Assembly: GCA_013399305.1 (NCBI GenBank)
Contig: VXAI01000114.1
Span: 2,248,586-2,312,585, forward strand
DNA from: Rostratula benghalensis
Lineage: Eukaryota > Chordata > Aves > Charadriiformes > Rostratulidae
Length of the DNA stretch: 64,000 nucleotides
Direction of reading: 5' to 3'
Shown: positions 35,340-47,300 of the stretch, in pieces
Position numbering within the stretch: position 1 is the stretch's first letter
Layout: each line of letters opens with the position of its first letter
The notes under the pieces: generated by a model
Database searches by the model: none
What the model was told of the DNA's origin: nothing
The model's input: the letters and a program-made list of their open reading frames with translations, nothing else
Program-made: the position numbers and the translations under genes

Positions 35340-38055
35340 GTAACTGCCTGGGGCTGGGCTGCTCTGACATCCCGCAGTGCCCAACATGTCTGGATCAGCT
35401 TGTCCCTCTGCCCTAGGCTGTCCTGTGGGTGCCTGGGACAGAGCTGCTGGCAGATGTCCCTCCTCTGCCTCCTGTACAGCTTCCTAGGCCACATCTGCAG
35501 TGCAATTGGAGCACTGCTGGCCAGCCAGCTCAGCATCCAGGTGAGCAAGGCTCCTTGTGGTGGTTCTTGGGGGGGTGGGGGGAGGTGTCCTGGGGAGCTG
35601 GGCCTGAGAGAGGATTTTGGCAACCTGGCTGAAGAGAGCATGGCAAATGCAGTCCCTCAGCTGGGTGCCTGTGAGCTGCTGCTGGAAGGTTTGCGTTTCA
35701 GGGAGGCTCAGTCTCCAGATCCTCACGGGAGTCTACATGGCCGTGTCTGACATCATCCGCTTCCTGCTCACCATCTTTCCCCCCTGCCTGCCTGAATCCC
35801 AGAGGACACCGGGTTTGTGTGGGGATACCCCTCCTTGCCATCAGCACAGGTTGGCCACAGCCTGCTCTAAGCTGAGGGCTTTGGGGGGCACCACATACCT
35901 CTGAATGGACAGCCTGGCATGGGCGCCTTGGGGACAGCAGCACTTGGTGTGGCACCCTGGGTGAGCGGGGGATGGCTGGGTGGCCCCAGGATGGGTGAGG
36001 AATGGGGCACTTGGTGCAGCCCATGAGGGCAGGATGGGACAAAACCTGTGTGTGAAAGTGAGCCCGTGTCCCATGCAGGTCCACTGTGGAGGAGGAGGAG
36101 GCAGTGGCTGTGGAATGGTCTGCTCACCCTTGTCCTGCCCCTGTCCATGGGTGCTAGCAGGTCTCTGCTGGCCCCTAGCCCCCAGCTCTCCCTGAGGTGG
36201 CCAGAGGGAGCCCAGCAGAGGCTGCTCAGGGCAGTGTTGGAGGTGAGATGTCCCCCTTCCTTGTCCCCCCAGGGCTGGGCGGGCAGCAGGCAGAGCCCGG
36301 GCAAGCTTGGGCTGCTGCTGGGCTCTGAGCACCAGCAGGTTCTGTTCTGTTGTGTTTTCCCCTTTACCACTCCTGGTGGCACCCAAGCTGGCATCTTGGT
36401 TTGTGTCCCTGGGGTGCTCTTTGGTCCTCCAGTGGGGTTGGAGTCACTTTGAGGCAACTCCTACAAACTATGGCACTTCTGGCCAGGCTGAAGTCCCTAG
36501 GATCATCAGGGGAGCTGGAAGAGCTGGTGGGGACAGTGTTCCTGCTGGGAGGTGTGTGCTGGGCTCTCTCCAGACCTCTTTTTCTGGGCAGGTTGTGATG
36601 GAAGTGTTCCCCTGCCTCTCCTGTTTCTTCTCCCTCCTTCAGTACAACAGGGAAGTGCTGTCCTCTTAGCCTAAGGATGGGTGGGATGCTGACTTTGGTG
36701 CTGGGGACTCCTGCAGCAAGAGGCTTCTGTGTGAGCATCTTGCCAGCTTTCTGCAGTTACCGTCTGGTCCCAAACCGTTTCATTACGTCTCTGGAGGAGG
36801 CTGACATCCTTCTCTCCTGCCGTTAGGGGCCGGCCTTTCCAAGGCAGAGGGAGAGCAGCCCTGGCCTCGCAGGCAGGCGTCCCCAGTGCAGCAGTAAGGT
36901 GGCCAAGAGGACCATGGTGGGACAAGTGGCTTTTGCCCGGGGTCCAGGGCCTCTCAGGCAGTTTCTACTTAACTTAAGTAGCTCTTTCCTAGTTGTCCTG
37001 AGACATCGTTGCTTTAGAGTAAGAAGCAGCTTGTTGGTTTTTTTTTTTTTTTTGTTTTTGGTTGGTTTTTCTTTTTTTGTGGGTTGTTTGTTTTGTTTTG
37101 GGTTGGTTTTTTTTTTTTTTGGGGGGGGGAGGGTTACTTTTGCAGCAAAAATATGAGAGGTGCAGGGAGCCACTCCCCAGGCCACCTCAGAAAATGATTT
37201 CTCAGAGCTAAATGCCTGAGGTGCCCAGAAGAAAGGTCATGGTGAGGACAAGAGCCAAAAAGAAAGGGCTCCTGAGTCAGAGGAACTCTGCCCAGAGTTC
37301 TTTCTTGATGCAGCTGTGGGAAAAGGGTCTGTCCCTTCTGGGTGGTGTCAGGGAGGGAGGGCTGCGCTTGCTGGGTGGAGCAGACTTGGGTTTGCCCTCC
37401 TGGAAATGTCCCACTGATTCCCAACCTCTTGTCACTTGGGAGTCATAGCAGTTGAGGCATAGAAATATCCTGATTTCCCTGACAGGAAGCTCCCAGGTTT
37501 TGCTGCCTGCACAGGGCAAAGGGAAGGTGGAAGCCTTTATAGAGCCCCTTTGTGTTGGCCTCCTGAGCTTTACCTAAAGTTTCCCAGGGTTTTTAGCAAG
37601 AGCTGTCGTGGTGGCTTTCTGAATCAGCTGTGCTCGTGACAGGGGAATGCTCAGGAATTGTGTCTTTGAGCTTCCCAGGGAAAAGGGGTTCTCCCTCTCT
37701 CTTGACACACTCCACTCAGCCACCCCCCTCCCTGTGCGCTCCTGAACCCTCTCCTCAGGTGTCCTGGATGAGGAGGGACGCACATGAGAAAAAAGGAAAC
37801 CAGCATTGTTCTGCTTTGAGCTTTGGTTGTGTTGAGGGGAAAGAGAGAACCACATACTTTCTATTTTCCAGCATAGCCAATTCCCCTTTTAGGAGGAGGC
37901 AGTTCATCTCCTGTGCTGCCTGGGCTCTGACTGCTCCTTTCTCTTCACAGTGGGACTTTAAAGACTTGACAGTGCAGTGGAGCCAGCCCAACCCCTGCTC
38001 CATGGTGAGTCTGGTGCACCAGGTGTGCTGTGGTGAGGCTGCAGTTGCAGTGTGA
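35122..38055 (+). CDS. TMEM44: TMEM44, multi-pass membrane protein (partial model, strongly diverged)
   Basis: Identified by synteny and by exon-by-exon resemblance to human TMEM44, a protein with about seven predicted membrane segments and no firmly established function. Confident exons are about 35122-35339, 35417-35540, 35719-35812, 36079-36242 and the last, 37951-38055. Tentative exons are 36494-36591 and 36643-about 36825. Clear matches are VSWGFWMLAMLCWI (human ISFGLWICASSCWI), IGALLASQLSIQ (VGALLARQLTIQ), LTGVYMAVSDIIRFLLTIFP (FTGAYLAAIDLVNFMFILFP) and LTLVLPLSMG (FALALPLSLG). The conserved serine-rich exon expected upstream of the last exon was not found. The gene may be diverged beyond recognition there, affected by assembly error, or decaying. 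The start codon is uncertain; in-frame ATGs occur at 35095, 35122 and 35158. Confidence 0.7.
35417..35540 (+). CDS. TMEM44: TMEM44 coding exon 2 (second membrane segment)
   Basis: The acceptor is CCCTCTGCCCTAG and the donor CAG|GTGAGC. The exon encodes a hydrophobic run ending SAIGALLASQLSIQ, close to human DTVGALLARQLTIQ. Phase joins exon 1 correctly. Confidence 0.82.
35719..35812 (+). CDS. TMEM44: TMEM44 coding exon 3
   Basis: Encodes ILTGVYMAVSDIIRFLLTIF PPC, split here for length. It matches human VFTGAYLAAIDLVNFMFILF PVC. The donor is CCGG|GTTTGT in phase 1. Confidence 0.85.
36079..36242 (+). CDS. TMEM44: TMEM44 coding exon 4
   Basis: A basic stretch LWRRRRQW is followed by the membrane segment GLLTLVLPLSMGASRSLLA and ends QQRLLRAVLE. 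Human has RKRRRQL, FALALPLSLG and QRRLLASLLQ. The acceptor is CCCATGCAG and the donor GAG|GTGAGA, phase 0. Confidence 0.83.
36494..36591 (+). CDS. TMEM44: TMEM44 coding exon 5 (tentative)
   Basis: The frame gives ELEELVGTVFLLGGVCWALS followed by RPLFLG. This can be aligned with the human EILGYLLGS...SWASRIPPL segment, and its CAG|GTTGTG donor has the phase needed by the next candidate exon. The acceptor is weak, and the left edge was chosen only because it keeps phase with exon 4. Confidence 0.4.
36643..36825 (+). CDS. TMEM44: TMEM44 coding exon 6 (tentative)
   Basis: It follows a strong acceptor (TTCTTCTCCCTCCTTCAG). The frame in phase with exon 5 reads TTGKCCPLSL to RFITSLEEADILLSC. Compared with human GKTFP...FLTSL...FLSC, the spacing is almost the same and several residues are shared. 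No good donor follows before a stop codon, so the exon may be broken or the resemblance accidental. Confidence 0.33.
37039..37131. repeat. T/G-rich low-complexity tract
   Basis: Long T runs interspersed with GG and GTTT end in a run of G. This is simple low-complexity DNA within the TMEM44 gene. Confidence 0.85.
37951..38055 (+). CDS. TMEM44: TMEM44 last coding exon
   Basis: The acceptor is CCTTTCTCTTCACAG. The exon begins WDFKDLTVQ and includes SLVHQ before TGA at 38053-38055. It aligns without gaps to the human last exon WDPEDVNLE...SQVHQ, and 34 residues compare with 36. About nine identities fall at matching positions, including W1, D2, D5 and VHQ. A GTGAGT after the 18th codon could alternatively act as a donor. 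Confidence 0.62.
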   Translation, partial: WDFKDLTVQWSQPNPCSMVSLVHQVCCGEAAVAV

Positions 38056-38456
38056 GGTTCCCCGGGACCCCACAGCCCGCACTGATGGATTTGTTACACG
38101 TGAAGCTGGAGCAAGAGCATCCAGAGTGGGAACTTGAGGACCTGCCTGGCTGTTCTCCTGTTCCTCTCTGTTACAGAGTACAGGGGAGGAGAGCTTCCCA
38201 CACAGGAGAGCGGTGGAGAGCACAAATGGGATCAGTTTATTCCCTGCAGCTGGAGGTCAGCTTTTTGCCCCAGGGTGAGTGGTGGTGGCTCCTACAAGGA
38301 GCACATCAGGGAAAGAGCCTCCGTGATAGCTATAGGCTGATGGTTTCTTCCGTGGGTTTTTCTGAGGTGCTGGTGACTTGTAGCTGTTCCTGCTTCCTAG
38401 TGACAGGCATCCTGCTCTGGATTCTGCTCTGGTGAAATAAACTGGAAGGAAAAAAG
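38056..38456 (+). other. TMEM44: probable TMEM44 3' UTR with polyadenylation signal
   Basis: Sequence after the TMEM44 stop ends with AATAAA at 38436-38441. No other supported exon lies in it. Confidence 0.5.
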
Positions 38457-38560
38457 AAATGGGAGCCTATGTATTTCATTGCCATGGACAGATCTCATCA
38501 AGCCATGCTGCCTGGCATTGCAATCCCTCTAGGTGAATGGCTGAGCTGATGCCTGCCTCG

Positions 38561-38613
38561 GGCAGTGGAAAATGTCCAGGGTGAACAAGGCAGTGGAAAA
38601 TGCCCAGGGTGAA
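38561..38613. repeat. 28-bp tandem duplication
   Basis: Two adjacent copies of a unit beginning GGCAGTGGAAAATG and continuing CCAGGGTGAA lie at 38561-38588 and 38589-38613, differing by single-base changes. No coding context. Confidence 0.85.
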
Positions 38614-41600
38614 GCTTAGCAGGGTGAAGATGGTGCCCTGGGGTGCGCAGACCTGGCCTGGTTTGCCTGCAGCAGCAGAAGGAGCCTTTGCAGAGCTCCT
38701 GCTGATAAGAAGCCCCTGTATTCACTTTTCCAAAGGCCCCAGCAAATTGCTGAGTGGCGAGGCTCAGAAATCCAGACGCCAGACAATGGAAAGGCTGGAA
38801 ACATAAAGGAAAGGAAATTCTTCTGCTGTATTGCCTTTCCTATGGCGATAAGATAACCCAAAGTGAAACAAAAGTCTCCGCTGCAGACGGTGGGGTGGGC
38901 ACCTCGCCTGCTTTCTGAAGGGCCAGAGGATGTCTGTGTGAGCCAGGATCCACCAAGCCAAGGCAGCATGGTGCAGGCAGCGTGGGTGGCTGTGGCATGG
39001 GCAACCCCATTTGTGGTGCTTCTCAATGAGTCTTGGGGCAACAGGTAACCTGGGCTGCTCCTGCTCCATCACATAGGACCATCTGTGTCCTTCATGCATG
39101 CACTGGCAAGAGAAATCTTTCTTCAAATGCTCTGGAAGAGCTGGGAAAACTGAGCCACAACATTTGCTAGCAGTACATAATTATTTGGTCATCCCAAAGC
39201 TGGTGACAGAATGCACTGAAAGGGTCTAGCACTGCTGAGTACCTAGGGGACGGTGATGGGCTAGGTTGCATGTCAGATCGGTGGGGACAGGGACAGAAAA
39301 TGTGTCCACACAGCAGGGCTGGGAGCAGGATCCGCTGTTGCTGTAGGAGAGGCTGGTAATGAGAGCCCAGAGCTGCACAGGAGCTGCTGGGCAAGGGCTG
39401 CAGGTGGACCTGTGCTGTGCTGGTGTGTGTGTGGGGCTGAGCATCCCTCAAAGTGTCCGGAGCTGTGTAGGGCACAGGAAGAGGAGCAAGGCATGGCATC
39501 TGGGTAGAGATGGAGGTGGATCTCTGAAGAGGTGTCCTGTCCCAAAGAGGAGACATGATGGTGTGGGTAAAGGATGAGTGCCTCTGCTGTGTGTCAGAAT
39601 GGGAGGACGGGGAGGTCTGAAACAAAGCTGGCCAGAGACAAGTTCAGATTACAACCTGCAGGCACAGAGCAGGCCCAAATTAACTGCAGAAATCATTGTT
39701 GGCTATTTTGGGCAGTGAGTAGGGGATGAGTAATGAGCAGAGTTCAGGGAGGCAGGCCAGGTCTGTCCTTCTGGCTCAGGAAGCCCCCCAGGCTGTGGCT
39801 GCTGGGAGCAGCAGGGTGGGTTGCAGGAGGTCACCTTGTGCTGCCCTGCCCTGCTCTGGTCCCAGAGGTGAGGCTCTGCTCTGCCCCAAGGGCTGCTTTG
39901 GTGTCCTGTCATTAACAGTTGAACTTCAGACAGAAGCAGGATGGGTGCTGTGCCCAGCAGGGCAAGCGCCTGCTCCCTTCTCCTGAGGGGTCCTGGTATG
40001 GGAGCTGTGAAGGGGCACGATGGTGTTTACTGAAGTTGTGGGAAGGGATTGTGACAGGCTGCTGGGACCTGGACAAAAGGAGGAGCTGTGCAGGAGGGTG
40101 GTGGGGCTCAGGCACAGAACAGGTTATTGTGGTTTGCAGCTCTGCTCACTCTCTGCCCTGGGGTGCAGCAATGGGGAATCAGTGGTATTGGCCCTTTCAG
40201 ATCTTGTATTCAGTGCCATGGTTTTTGTCCTTCAGTTTTATGCTGATAGCCCAGCTCTGGAAAGCAGAGGGCTGAGCTGTAGGCACAGGGAGCTACGCAG
40301 GAATCAGGAGAGCAGCAGCTTTGGTTGGATGGTTGTGATTCTTGCAGTGCCTGGCTGTCCTTTCCGTGGGAAGCAGGACCTGGCAGGAGAGCACCAAAGG
40401 GCATGGAGCACCATGACACCAGGCAGGACTGCACATCTGTGCAGCGTGGTTTGCTGTAACCTCTCTGCCTGCCCCATGTAGCCCTCAGTGTCTGCATCTG
40501 CTGGGAAGAGCTGTTCCCAGTGCAGAGTGTACTGCAGTGTTCCCGCCTGCAGCTACACATTGCACAGGCAGTTGCTCAATGGTGCTGGCTGCATCTCCCT
40601 GCTCTGTCAGGGGACATGGTATGTGGGGTATCCAGACCCCCTAAGGAAGGCTCTTTTGGTGCTCTCAGTCCTGCCAGGGCAAGTCCCTGGATGGCCTCAC
40701 AGCAGCAAGGAGTGGAGACACAGCAGGGGTGACCTGCTCTCCTCCCTGCAGGAATGTTCTACAGGCAGGTATGGGCGCATGGGCTGCTCTTGGGCTTCCC
40801 AGTGAGAAGAAATGAGGTCTTCAGGTGATGATCCTCTTTTCCCTGGGACTGGGAATGATATGCCTTTAGTTACAAGGGATGTTTCGTGGACTGAGCAGTC
40901 CCTGGGGTCAGGCTGAGCACCACGTGGACAGGATGGCTGCTGGCCACGCTGGGTCCCCTGTGCTGTGGCAGTGCGAAGCTGAGAGCCTTTGTAGGGCTCT
41001 ACACTGTCCTGGGACAGGATCTAAGCAACCATTGTGCAAAGTGAAACAAACCCTTCCTATCCTGTCAGCAGCTCAGAGGGTGGCTCTGCTTCCAGCTGGA
41101 GGGTGAGGGCAGTCCTGCCAGAGCCCGCTGATAACCATCTCCCTTTGCAAAAGAGTTCAAGTCCCCGCTCCCCAGAGGGTGATGTCAGTTCATCAACACT
41201 TGAAGGCTCGTGATAAAGGGATCAATCCAACTCTGACTGCATCCCTACCAGGGCTGAAAACACAATGTACTGGGTGCAGCCAAGGCCAGTGTGGCTGAGG
41301 CCCTGTGTGCTCTTTTGCCTTCAGGAGGGTCGTGGCTGCCTGGACCCTGCATGATGCAGCGCCAGGGCTGGGAACAATAGTGGCTGTGGCATTGCCGTGG
41401 CCAGGGTAGGTGATTACTGAAAATCATGTGCTTACCCCAGCTGCAGCAGAGGCAATTTGTCAAAGTCCCATTTTCCTTTCCCTGATAAGATAGGACTTGT
41501 GGACTACAATAATGCTTTCCTGAGATACAATTGTGGCTCTTCTACCCACCACACACGCAGGGGAGGCTAATTTTGGCCTTGCTGGGCTGGCAGAGGGTAA

Positions 41601-44318
41601 GAGGACACTTCTGCCTGTGCCAGGGCCGTGGTCCAAGAGGCAGAGCAGCTCTTTGAGCCCCGAGGACCAGGACAGTCCCGGGCGCAGCAGGGTCACGCTG
41701 GCTCCTGCAGGCTGGCACACTCCCTGATGGTGCTCCTGGAAGGTGCCACGGCTGCAGGAGCTGTGGCCACTGGTGGCAGCGCTGTGATGCCAAGCCAGTG
41801 TTCATGACCTGGGCAAAAAAAGTTGCCTGTTCCCAGATGCCTTGCACTGTGGCTCACTGGCCAAGGACAAGTAGGAAGGCAACCTTAGCTGCCTGCTGCA
41901 AGCCAGTCCCTCCTGCAGGCAGCTCCGGTGCCACCACAATCTCAAGAAGAAGGCAGTAAATGGCACCACTGACAAAGCCAGACTGTGTGATATCCCCAGC
42001 CTCCCTGGTAACAAGAGCTTTTTAATAATGCATATAATATTTGTAGGTGCTGGATCTGGCCTTCCTTGGGAGGGTCATGAGCAGCACACCCCTCCAGCAG
42101 AGCTGATGTTTCCATTTTGGTGTATTGCTTGGGATGCACTTTCTGCACAGTTTGAAATCTGAGCATAATGCTATCTTCATGAACCACATTCACCAGTCTG
42201 ATAATGTCACCCGAAAAAAGGTCAATGGAAAAGTTAATATAATTTATTGGCTGATTTAAAAAAAAATAAAAATCTAATCGTCTGTTTTTCCTTTTTCCTG
42301 ACCTCCCACCCGCACCCAGCGCCCTGCTGACATTTTCCAGCCATTCCCAAAACAATGGCCAGGGTGGGAATGCTCTGAGCGGGTGCAGCTTTACAGAAGA
42401 CTTCCTGAGGGGCTGCAGCTGCATCTGTCTGCTCAGCTCCCCATCCCTGAGAGGTATGCAGGGGATGCTGTAGTCACCAGTTTGGCCAGGGCTGGCACCA
42501 CATCAGGTTTGGGCTGACACAGCACTGCTGGGTGTCCTCTGCTCCACAGGGTGACTTGAGCTCACCTGCTTTAGGCCTGAAGACATTCACTTCTGCTAGT
42601 TTTGTAGCTGTGGACAGGACAGAAGGAGGGTCCAGCCAGGTCCCTGGGTGTCAGGCACAGCTGTTGGAACAGTGTGGCCAGATGTCTTGAATGAAGGCAT
42701 CAAGGACCCCAAGAACATCCTCTCCATGGACACAGCCTTTCAGCCTTTTGTGGAGGTCTCCACCAGCACATGCTATGCTGCCTTTTTATAGCACACTGGT
42801 GTTTTCAGTTATTGCTAAATCCTCAGGGCTTTTTCTTCTTCTCACACCATCCCACCAGTGAGCAGGCTAGGAGTGGACAAGAAGTTGGAAGGGGACACAG
42901 CTGGGACAGCTGACCCGAACTGACCAAAGGGATATTCCATACCATGTTAATTCACGCTCAGTATATAACTACGGGGGAAGAAGAAGGAAGGGGGGGAGTT
43001 TGGAGTGATGGCCTTTGTCTTCCCAAATAACCACTGCGTGTGATGGAGCCTGGCTTTCCTGGAGGTGGCTGAACACCCAACCTGCCGATGGGAAGCAGTG
43101 AGCTAATTCCTTGTTTTGTTTGCTTGTGTGTGCAGATTTTGCTCTACCTACTAAACTGCCTTCATCTCAGCCCACGTCGGTTTTTGTCTCACTTCTGATC
43201 CTCTCGCTCATCCAACGTGGGGTGCAGTGAGTGAGCAGCTGCCTGGTTCTAGATGCCAGCCGGGGTTCAACCATGACAGATGTGTTGTCATGCAAGGTCC
43301 TTCCTTCAGGTTTCCCAGCCACAAAGAGTGTGCTGCTGCTCAGTCAGCCCAGGGCAAGGGGCTGAAAGCTGCTTCACCCCATAGCTACTCAGCAGCCACT
43401 TGTCTCCTCATGCCCTGGAGCCTGTGCTGTCTGCAGAGGGCCAAGGGGTGTGTGGAGCAATCAAGCAAACAGCTGGTTGTCAGGCCATGACCTGTCCTGA
43501 GGAGGCAGATGAGCTTGCTTCATTAGGGTGGAGCTGCAAAAGTAATTAGTCATTTCTTATGCTAACACATTGTAGATGCAAAAGAAAGGACCCCAGAGGG
43601 CAAGGGTTGGTGGAAAGGATCCAGTAGCTTCTTGTTCATCATTAGCTGCTGCTTAGAAGTGGTGCCTTTACAGCTGCCCTGCTGCTGAGCTATGGGAAGG
43701 AGAGCCGTGGGAAACTATCTTCTGGCATGGGCTGAGGGAAGGAAAAAGCTTGGATATGCCCATTTCTGTCAGGCTGCAGCACTGCCCAGCTCTGTCACCG
43801 TGCTACCATGGCTGGGCATGCAAAGCCCTGTCTCCTGTCAGCAAGTGACTGTCCTCCCTGGTTTCTTTTCAGCACTGTCTTCAGTCCTGGCTGCTGCTGA
43901 GGAAAGGCTGGAGAGATGGAGGGAGCCTGAGCAGTATGGCTTGGAAAGCAGAGCGCAAAGGGGAAGAAGGTAATTTCTACAGTCTGTAGATTCAGAAAAT
44001 CAAAATAGTCCACAAACAAGATCTCACATCTTGTTTTGTAAAGCTGCTTCATGCACGTTTGCATGTGGGGCTGGCTGTAGCCTGGCAGCTCCCTGGCTGT
44101 GCAGCTCTGCTGCCCACCCTGCCTGTTACTCTGGGGAGTGGCTGCCCACCCGCAAACCCACCCTCCCCAACAAGGGGAAACTGGGTTTCTATGCTGGGGA
44201 TGCTTCTTGACAGGTAGATCTGGGTTCCTCTCACAAGCAGGAGCCTTTGGATGCTGCTGTGCCCAGTAACTCAGTATGAAGACGCTCCTAGCCAAGGCCA
44301 ACAGCGGGCATCCCCTGT

Positions 44319-44386
44319 GCATCCCTGCCTGCCTCTTGTCACTCAGTTACATGCATCCCAGCCTGCCTCTTGTCACTCAGTTACAA
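44319..44386. repeat. 34-bp tandem duplication
   Basis: Two adjacent 34-bp units, 44319-44352 and 44353-44386, share GCATCCC and GCCTGCCTCTTGTCACTCAG and differ at only two positions. This implies a recent duplication. Confidence 0.9.
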
Positions 44387-47300
44387 GCCTGTGCTGCTTG
44401 TGTTCCCAAGGCTTTCTGCCTGCCCTAGGAACTGCTTTTCAATGTCTTGTGGGTGAGCTGAACTTCTCTGGCCCTTGCACAAAATGTTCTTTGCCCATCA
44501 GCACATTTAGCTCCTGCTTTCTTCCAGCTGGTGCAGGGCCATGTGGGGCTGGGCATGCTAGTAGTGATGGCAGTGATGCCACTGGTCTGCAGGGCATACA
44601 GGGAGCTGCCAGGGTGGCACAGGGTACTGCAGAAGCATAGCTTGTCAGACTGTAATAAACTTGTGGACTTTGCCCATTCAGTTGAAATAACTGAGATATA
44701 GAAGTTATTAATGCGAATGACTGACAGCGGGCCAAATGACCAGACAGTGTAACCTGCCTAGCCTCCTTCTCCAAGGCACCATGCCAAGGAGAGGAGATGC
44801 ACTGCTTTTTGAAAGCAGTCATGGCCCAGCCTTGTCTGGAGAGCACGAAGCAGAAGAAAGGTTTCCCAGCCCTCTGCTTTGTTGTGACAGCACCGACTGC
44901 TGGTCTGCCAGGCAGCTTCCCAGGAGATGCTATGAGAACAGGGTTGCATAAATCACTTCTGTGATAACTCTGCTTGCCCTGCTCTGGACTACGCTGTTAA
45001 AACTGCATCCTGTCTCCAGGCACAGCAAGAGTTAGGAGTTGTTCCTTAACCTGGCAGGAGAGGGATGTCTTGGCTTGAGGTCTGGGATGAACTCCTGGAG
45101 AAGCAGTGGATGTCAAATGCTCCTTGTCTCGCCCACGTTGCAGTCCCCAGTGGCGTGTCAGCAACGGGGAGATTTGTGTTGGATTCCCTGATGGGAGGGC
45201 ACACGAGCTGTCTCCTCATCCTGGGTTTCAGTGTGTTCCAACTCCTTACTGCATGCTCAGGATATGCTGCCTGCTCTGGGCTGGCTCCTGTCAGAGGCAG
45301 ATGGGACAGTGGTCTGCTTGGACCTTCAGCCTGGCCCAGGGTGGATGTGAGAGCTGCTGCTCCTCTGCAATTGATGTCGAAGGATAGAAGGTGAAAACAA
45401 GTATTACACGTGCTATAAAAATCAAATCCAGGGCTTTTTTTTTTTTTTTTTTTTTCATTCAGTAGGGGAACTTTGCTATGATAAATATGTCTGGGAAGCT
45501 GGGAAACCAAACAGCAATAATTCAAAGACATTTTTCCAGTGCTGCAAATCTAAAACTGCTCAGCACAGCACAGCCCTTGTCGGGCTGAGTGTAACAGGGA
45601 TCATGTCCTCCTCGCTTCCCGCCAAGGGTATGAAAGCAAGGCACTAATTCACAGGTCTTGAAGAATGTGCCAGTGGTATTTCGGCAGCTCTAATGCTCTC
45701 CAGCCTGTGAAGGCTGCACAGTAACTGAAAGGAAATATCTTTGTTTTTATTCACTTGGCTTTATTCCTAATTCACTCTTTGATGCCATCAGCCTGAGATA
45801 ATACTTTTTCAGAGATATGCTTGAAATTAAGGAAATGAGTTTGATTAAGTCCTTTAAACATACTTTGAGGGAGAAATGTACAACAATAGAGGTATTAAAG
45901 ACCCTATTTTCAAGCAATTCTAATATGAAATCAAAACATTGTGCTGCTATAGATGGCAAGGTCCGTTAGCAGAGTGTGTGCATCCTTCAGCTGGAAAGGA
46001 TATCTCCTTCTCCAGTGAGGAATGTTGCCAGAGAGCTTGAATCCATCTTCAGTGCTGGGCAGGCAGAGAGAGGCAGGTTCATTGCACAGTGCTCTTCCTT
46101 GCAGTCAAATAATAAATGCTCACGCACTTGTCCTTTGCCACTTGTACTCTGCGAGGTGAAAGTGATGCATCTGAGGTTTTCCTGCCTACTTTTTTTTTAC
46201 TCTGTTTAGACAACTTATTTTACTTAGCTATCCTGGAGTAGTTTACCTGTCCTTACCTACTATTGCATTTATGCTGTCCATTGGTGTGAGTGGAGCTCCC
46301 CCAACTAACTGGAATACATCCCTTTGAAGTCAGTGGCTTTGCAGGTACCTGCTGGGTGCCCTTGGCAAGTTTTCCCTCTGGCTGGGTCAACTACTACCAA
46401 ACTCAACCCTTCTTCACAGTGTGGCAGCCTTTGCTCCTTTGCTCTTACCACCTCCAGCACTGATGTGCCCAAGGGTTTCCACCCAGCCCAGGAGCTGGAT
46501 GGGACAAGCCCTGTGCAAGCCATCAGGAGACCGGTGTTCTTGGTGGAGGTGATTCATCAGTGAGCTTTTGGGTGCATGCTGCAAGGCAGTGTTAAGAAAT
46601 AATACAGTGGAGGCATGAAAGCGGGTAAAGGCACTCGTATCCCGCTTTTCTTTGGGTATGATATGGGCTAGGCAAGTTTGACAGTCCTATTGACTGAAAG
46701 ACTTCTGCATTATTAAAAATAAAGAGGGGAAAGGGGTGAAAGGGACCAGTACCAACAAAAAGGATGTGTACAGTGACTTAGTTATGACTTTGTGGCAGCA
46801 GGGAGTCAGGAGAGGAGAGGGGATGGTAACTTCTGGGGAAGGAATAGTTTTCAAAGGGCCTGAGAAGTAACCTGGAGATAGGCATGACCTCTTTTACTGC
46901 TTCTTGTGGCAGCTGTGGGGCTAGCAAGAGGAAAGGGAAAGCATGTTTATTCCATAGAAAGTGACTACTTAAGATCTTGTTTCAGCAAATGGAGCAATGA
47001 ATTCCCCTTTCACTCTGATTGCTGCTGAAGGCATGTGACATATTAGATATACTGCTGTTGTAATGGAAGTAACTAGCCAGGAAGAACTGGATTTAAACCA
47101 AGAAGAACTGGATGTCTGGGGAAAGGGGGGAAAAATGGTTGGGTGGCACAAGAGAAAAGAGAGGCTTCGTCTGTGACAGTCTCAGGCACTTTGAACAATT
47201 TGCTATTTAAGCTGTTTCACAAGCTCTTCTGGCAGAGAAGTGGTAATAAATTGTTTAACAACTCTGGTTTGCCAAAATAGTTTAAGGAGCTTTCAAGGGA

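Noticed and set aside
34851..35750. Single open frame of about 300 codons over the TMEM44 start region
   Set aside because: Only its stretch at 35417-35540 is coding, as exon 2; the true exon 1 lies in a different frame and the rest is intron.
36273..36338. Alternative TMEM44 exon 5 following a strong acceptor at 36272 (frame with KLGLLLGS)
   Set aside because: It resembles human ILGYLLGS locally, but what follows does not align and its end phase does not fit the next candidate exon. It is kept as a possibility only.
38052..38435. Frame ending in a hydrophobic tail just before AATAAA
   Set aside because: It lies after the TMEM44 stop, has no similarity to any TMEM44 isoform I know and no conserved start; it is treated as 3' UTR.
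40020..40481. Open frame with a hydrophobic stretch after an acceptor-like CCTTCAG at 40233
   Set aside because: It has no similarity to the missing TMEM44 exons or other known proteins, and it lies past the predicted TMEM44 3' end.
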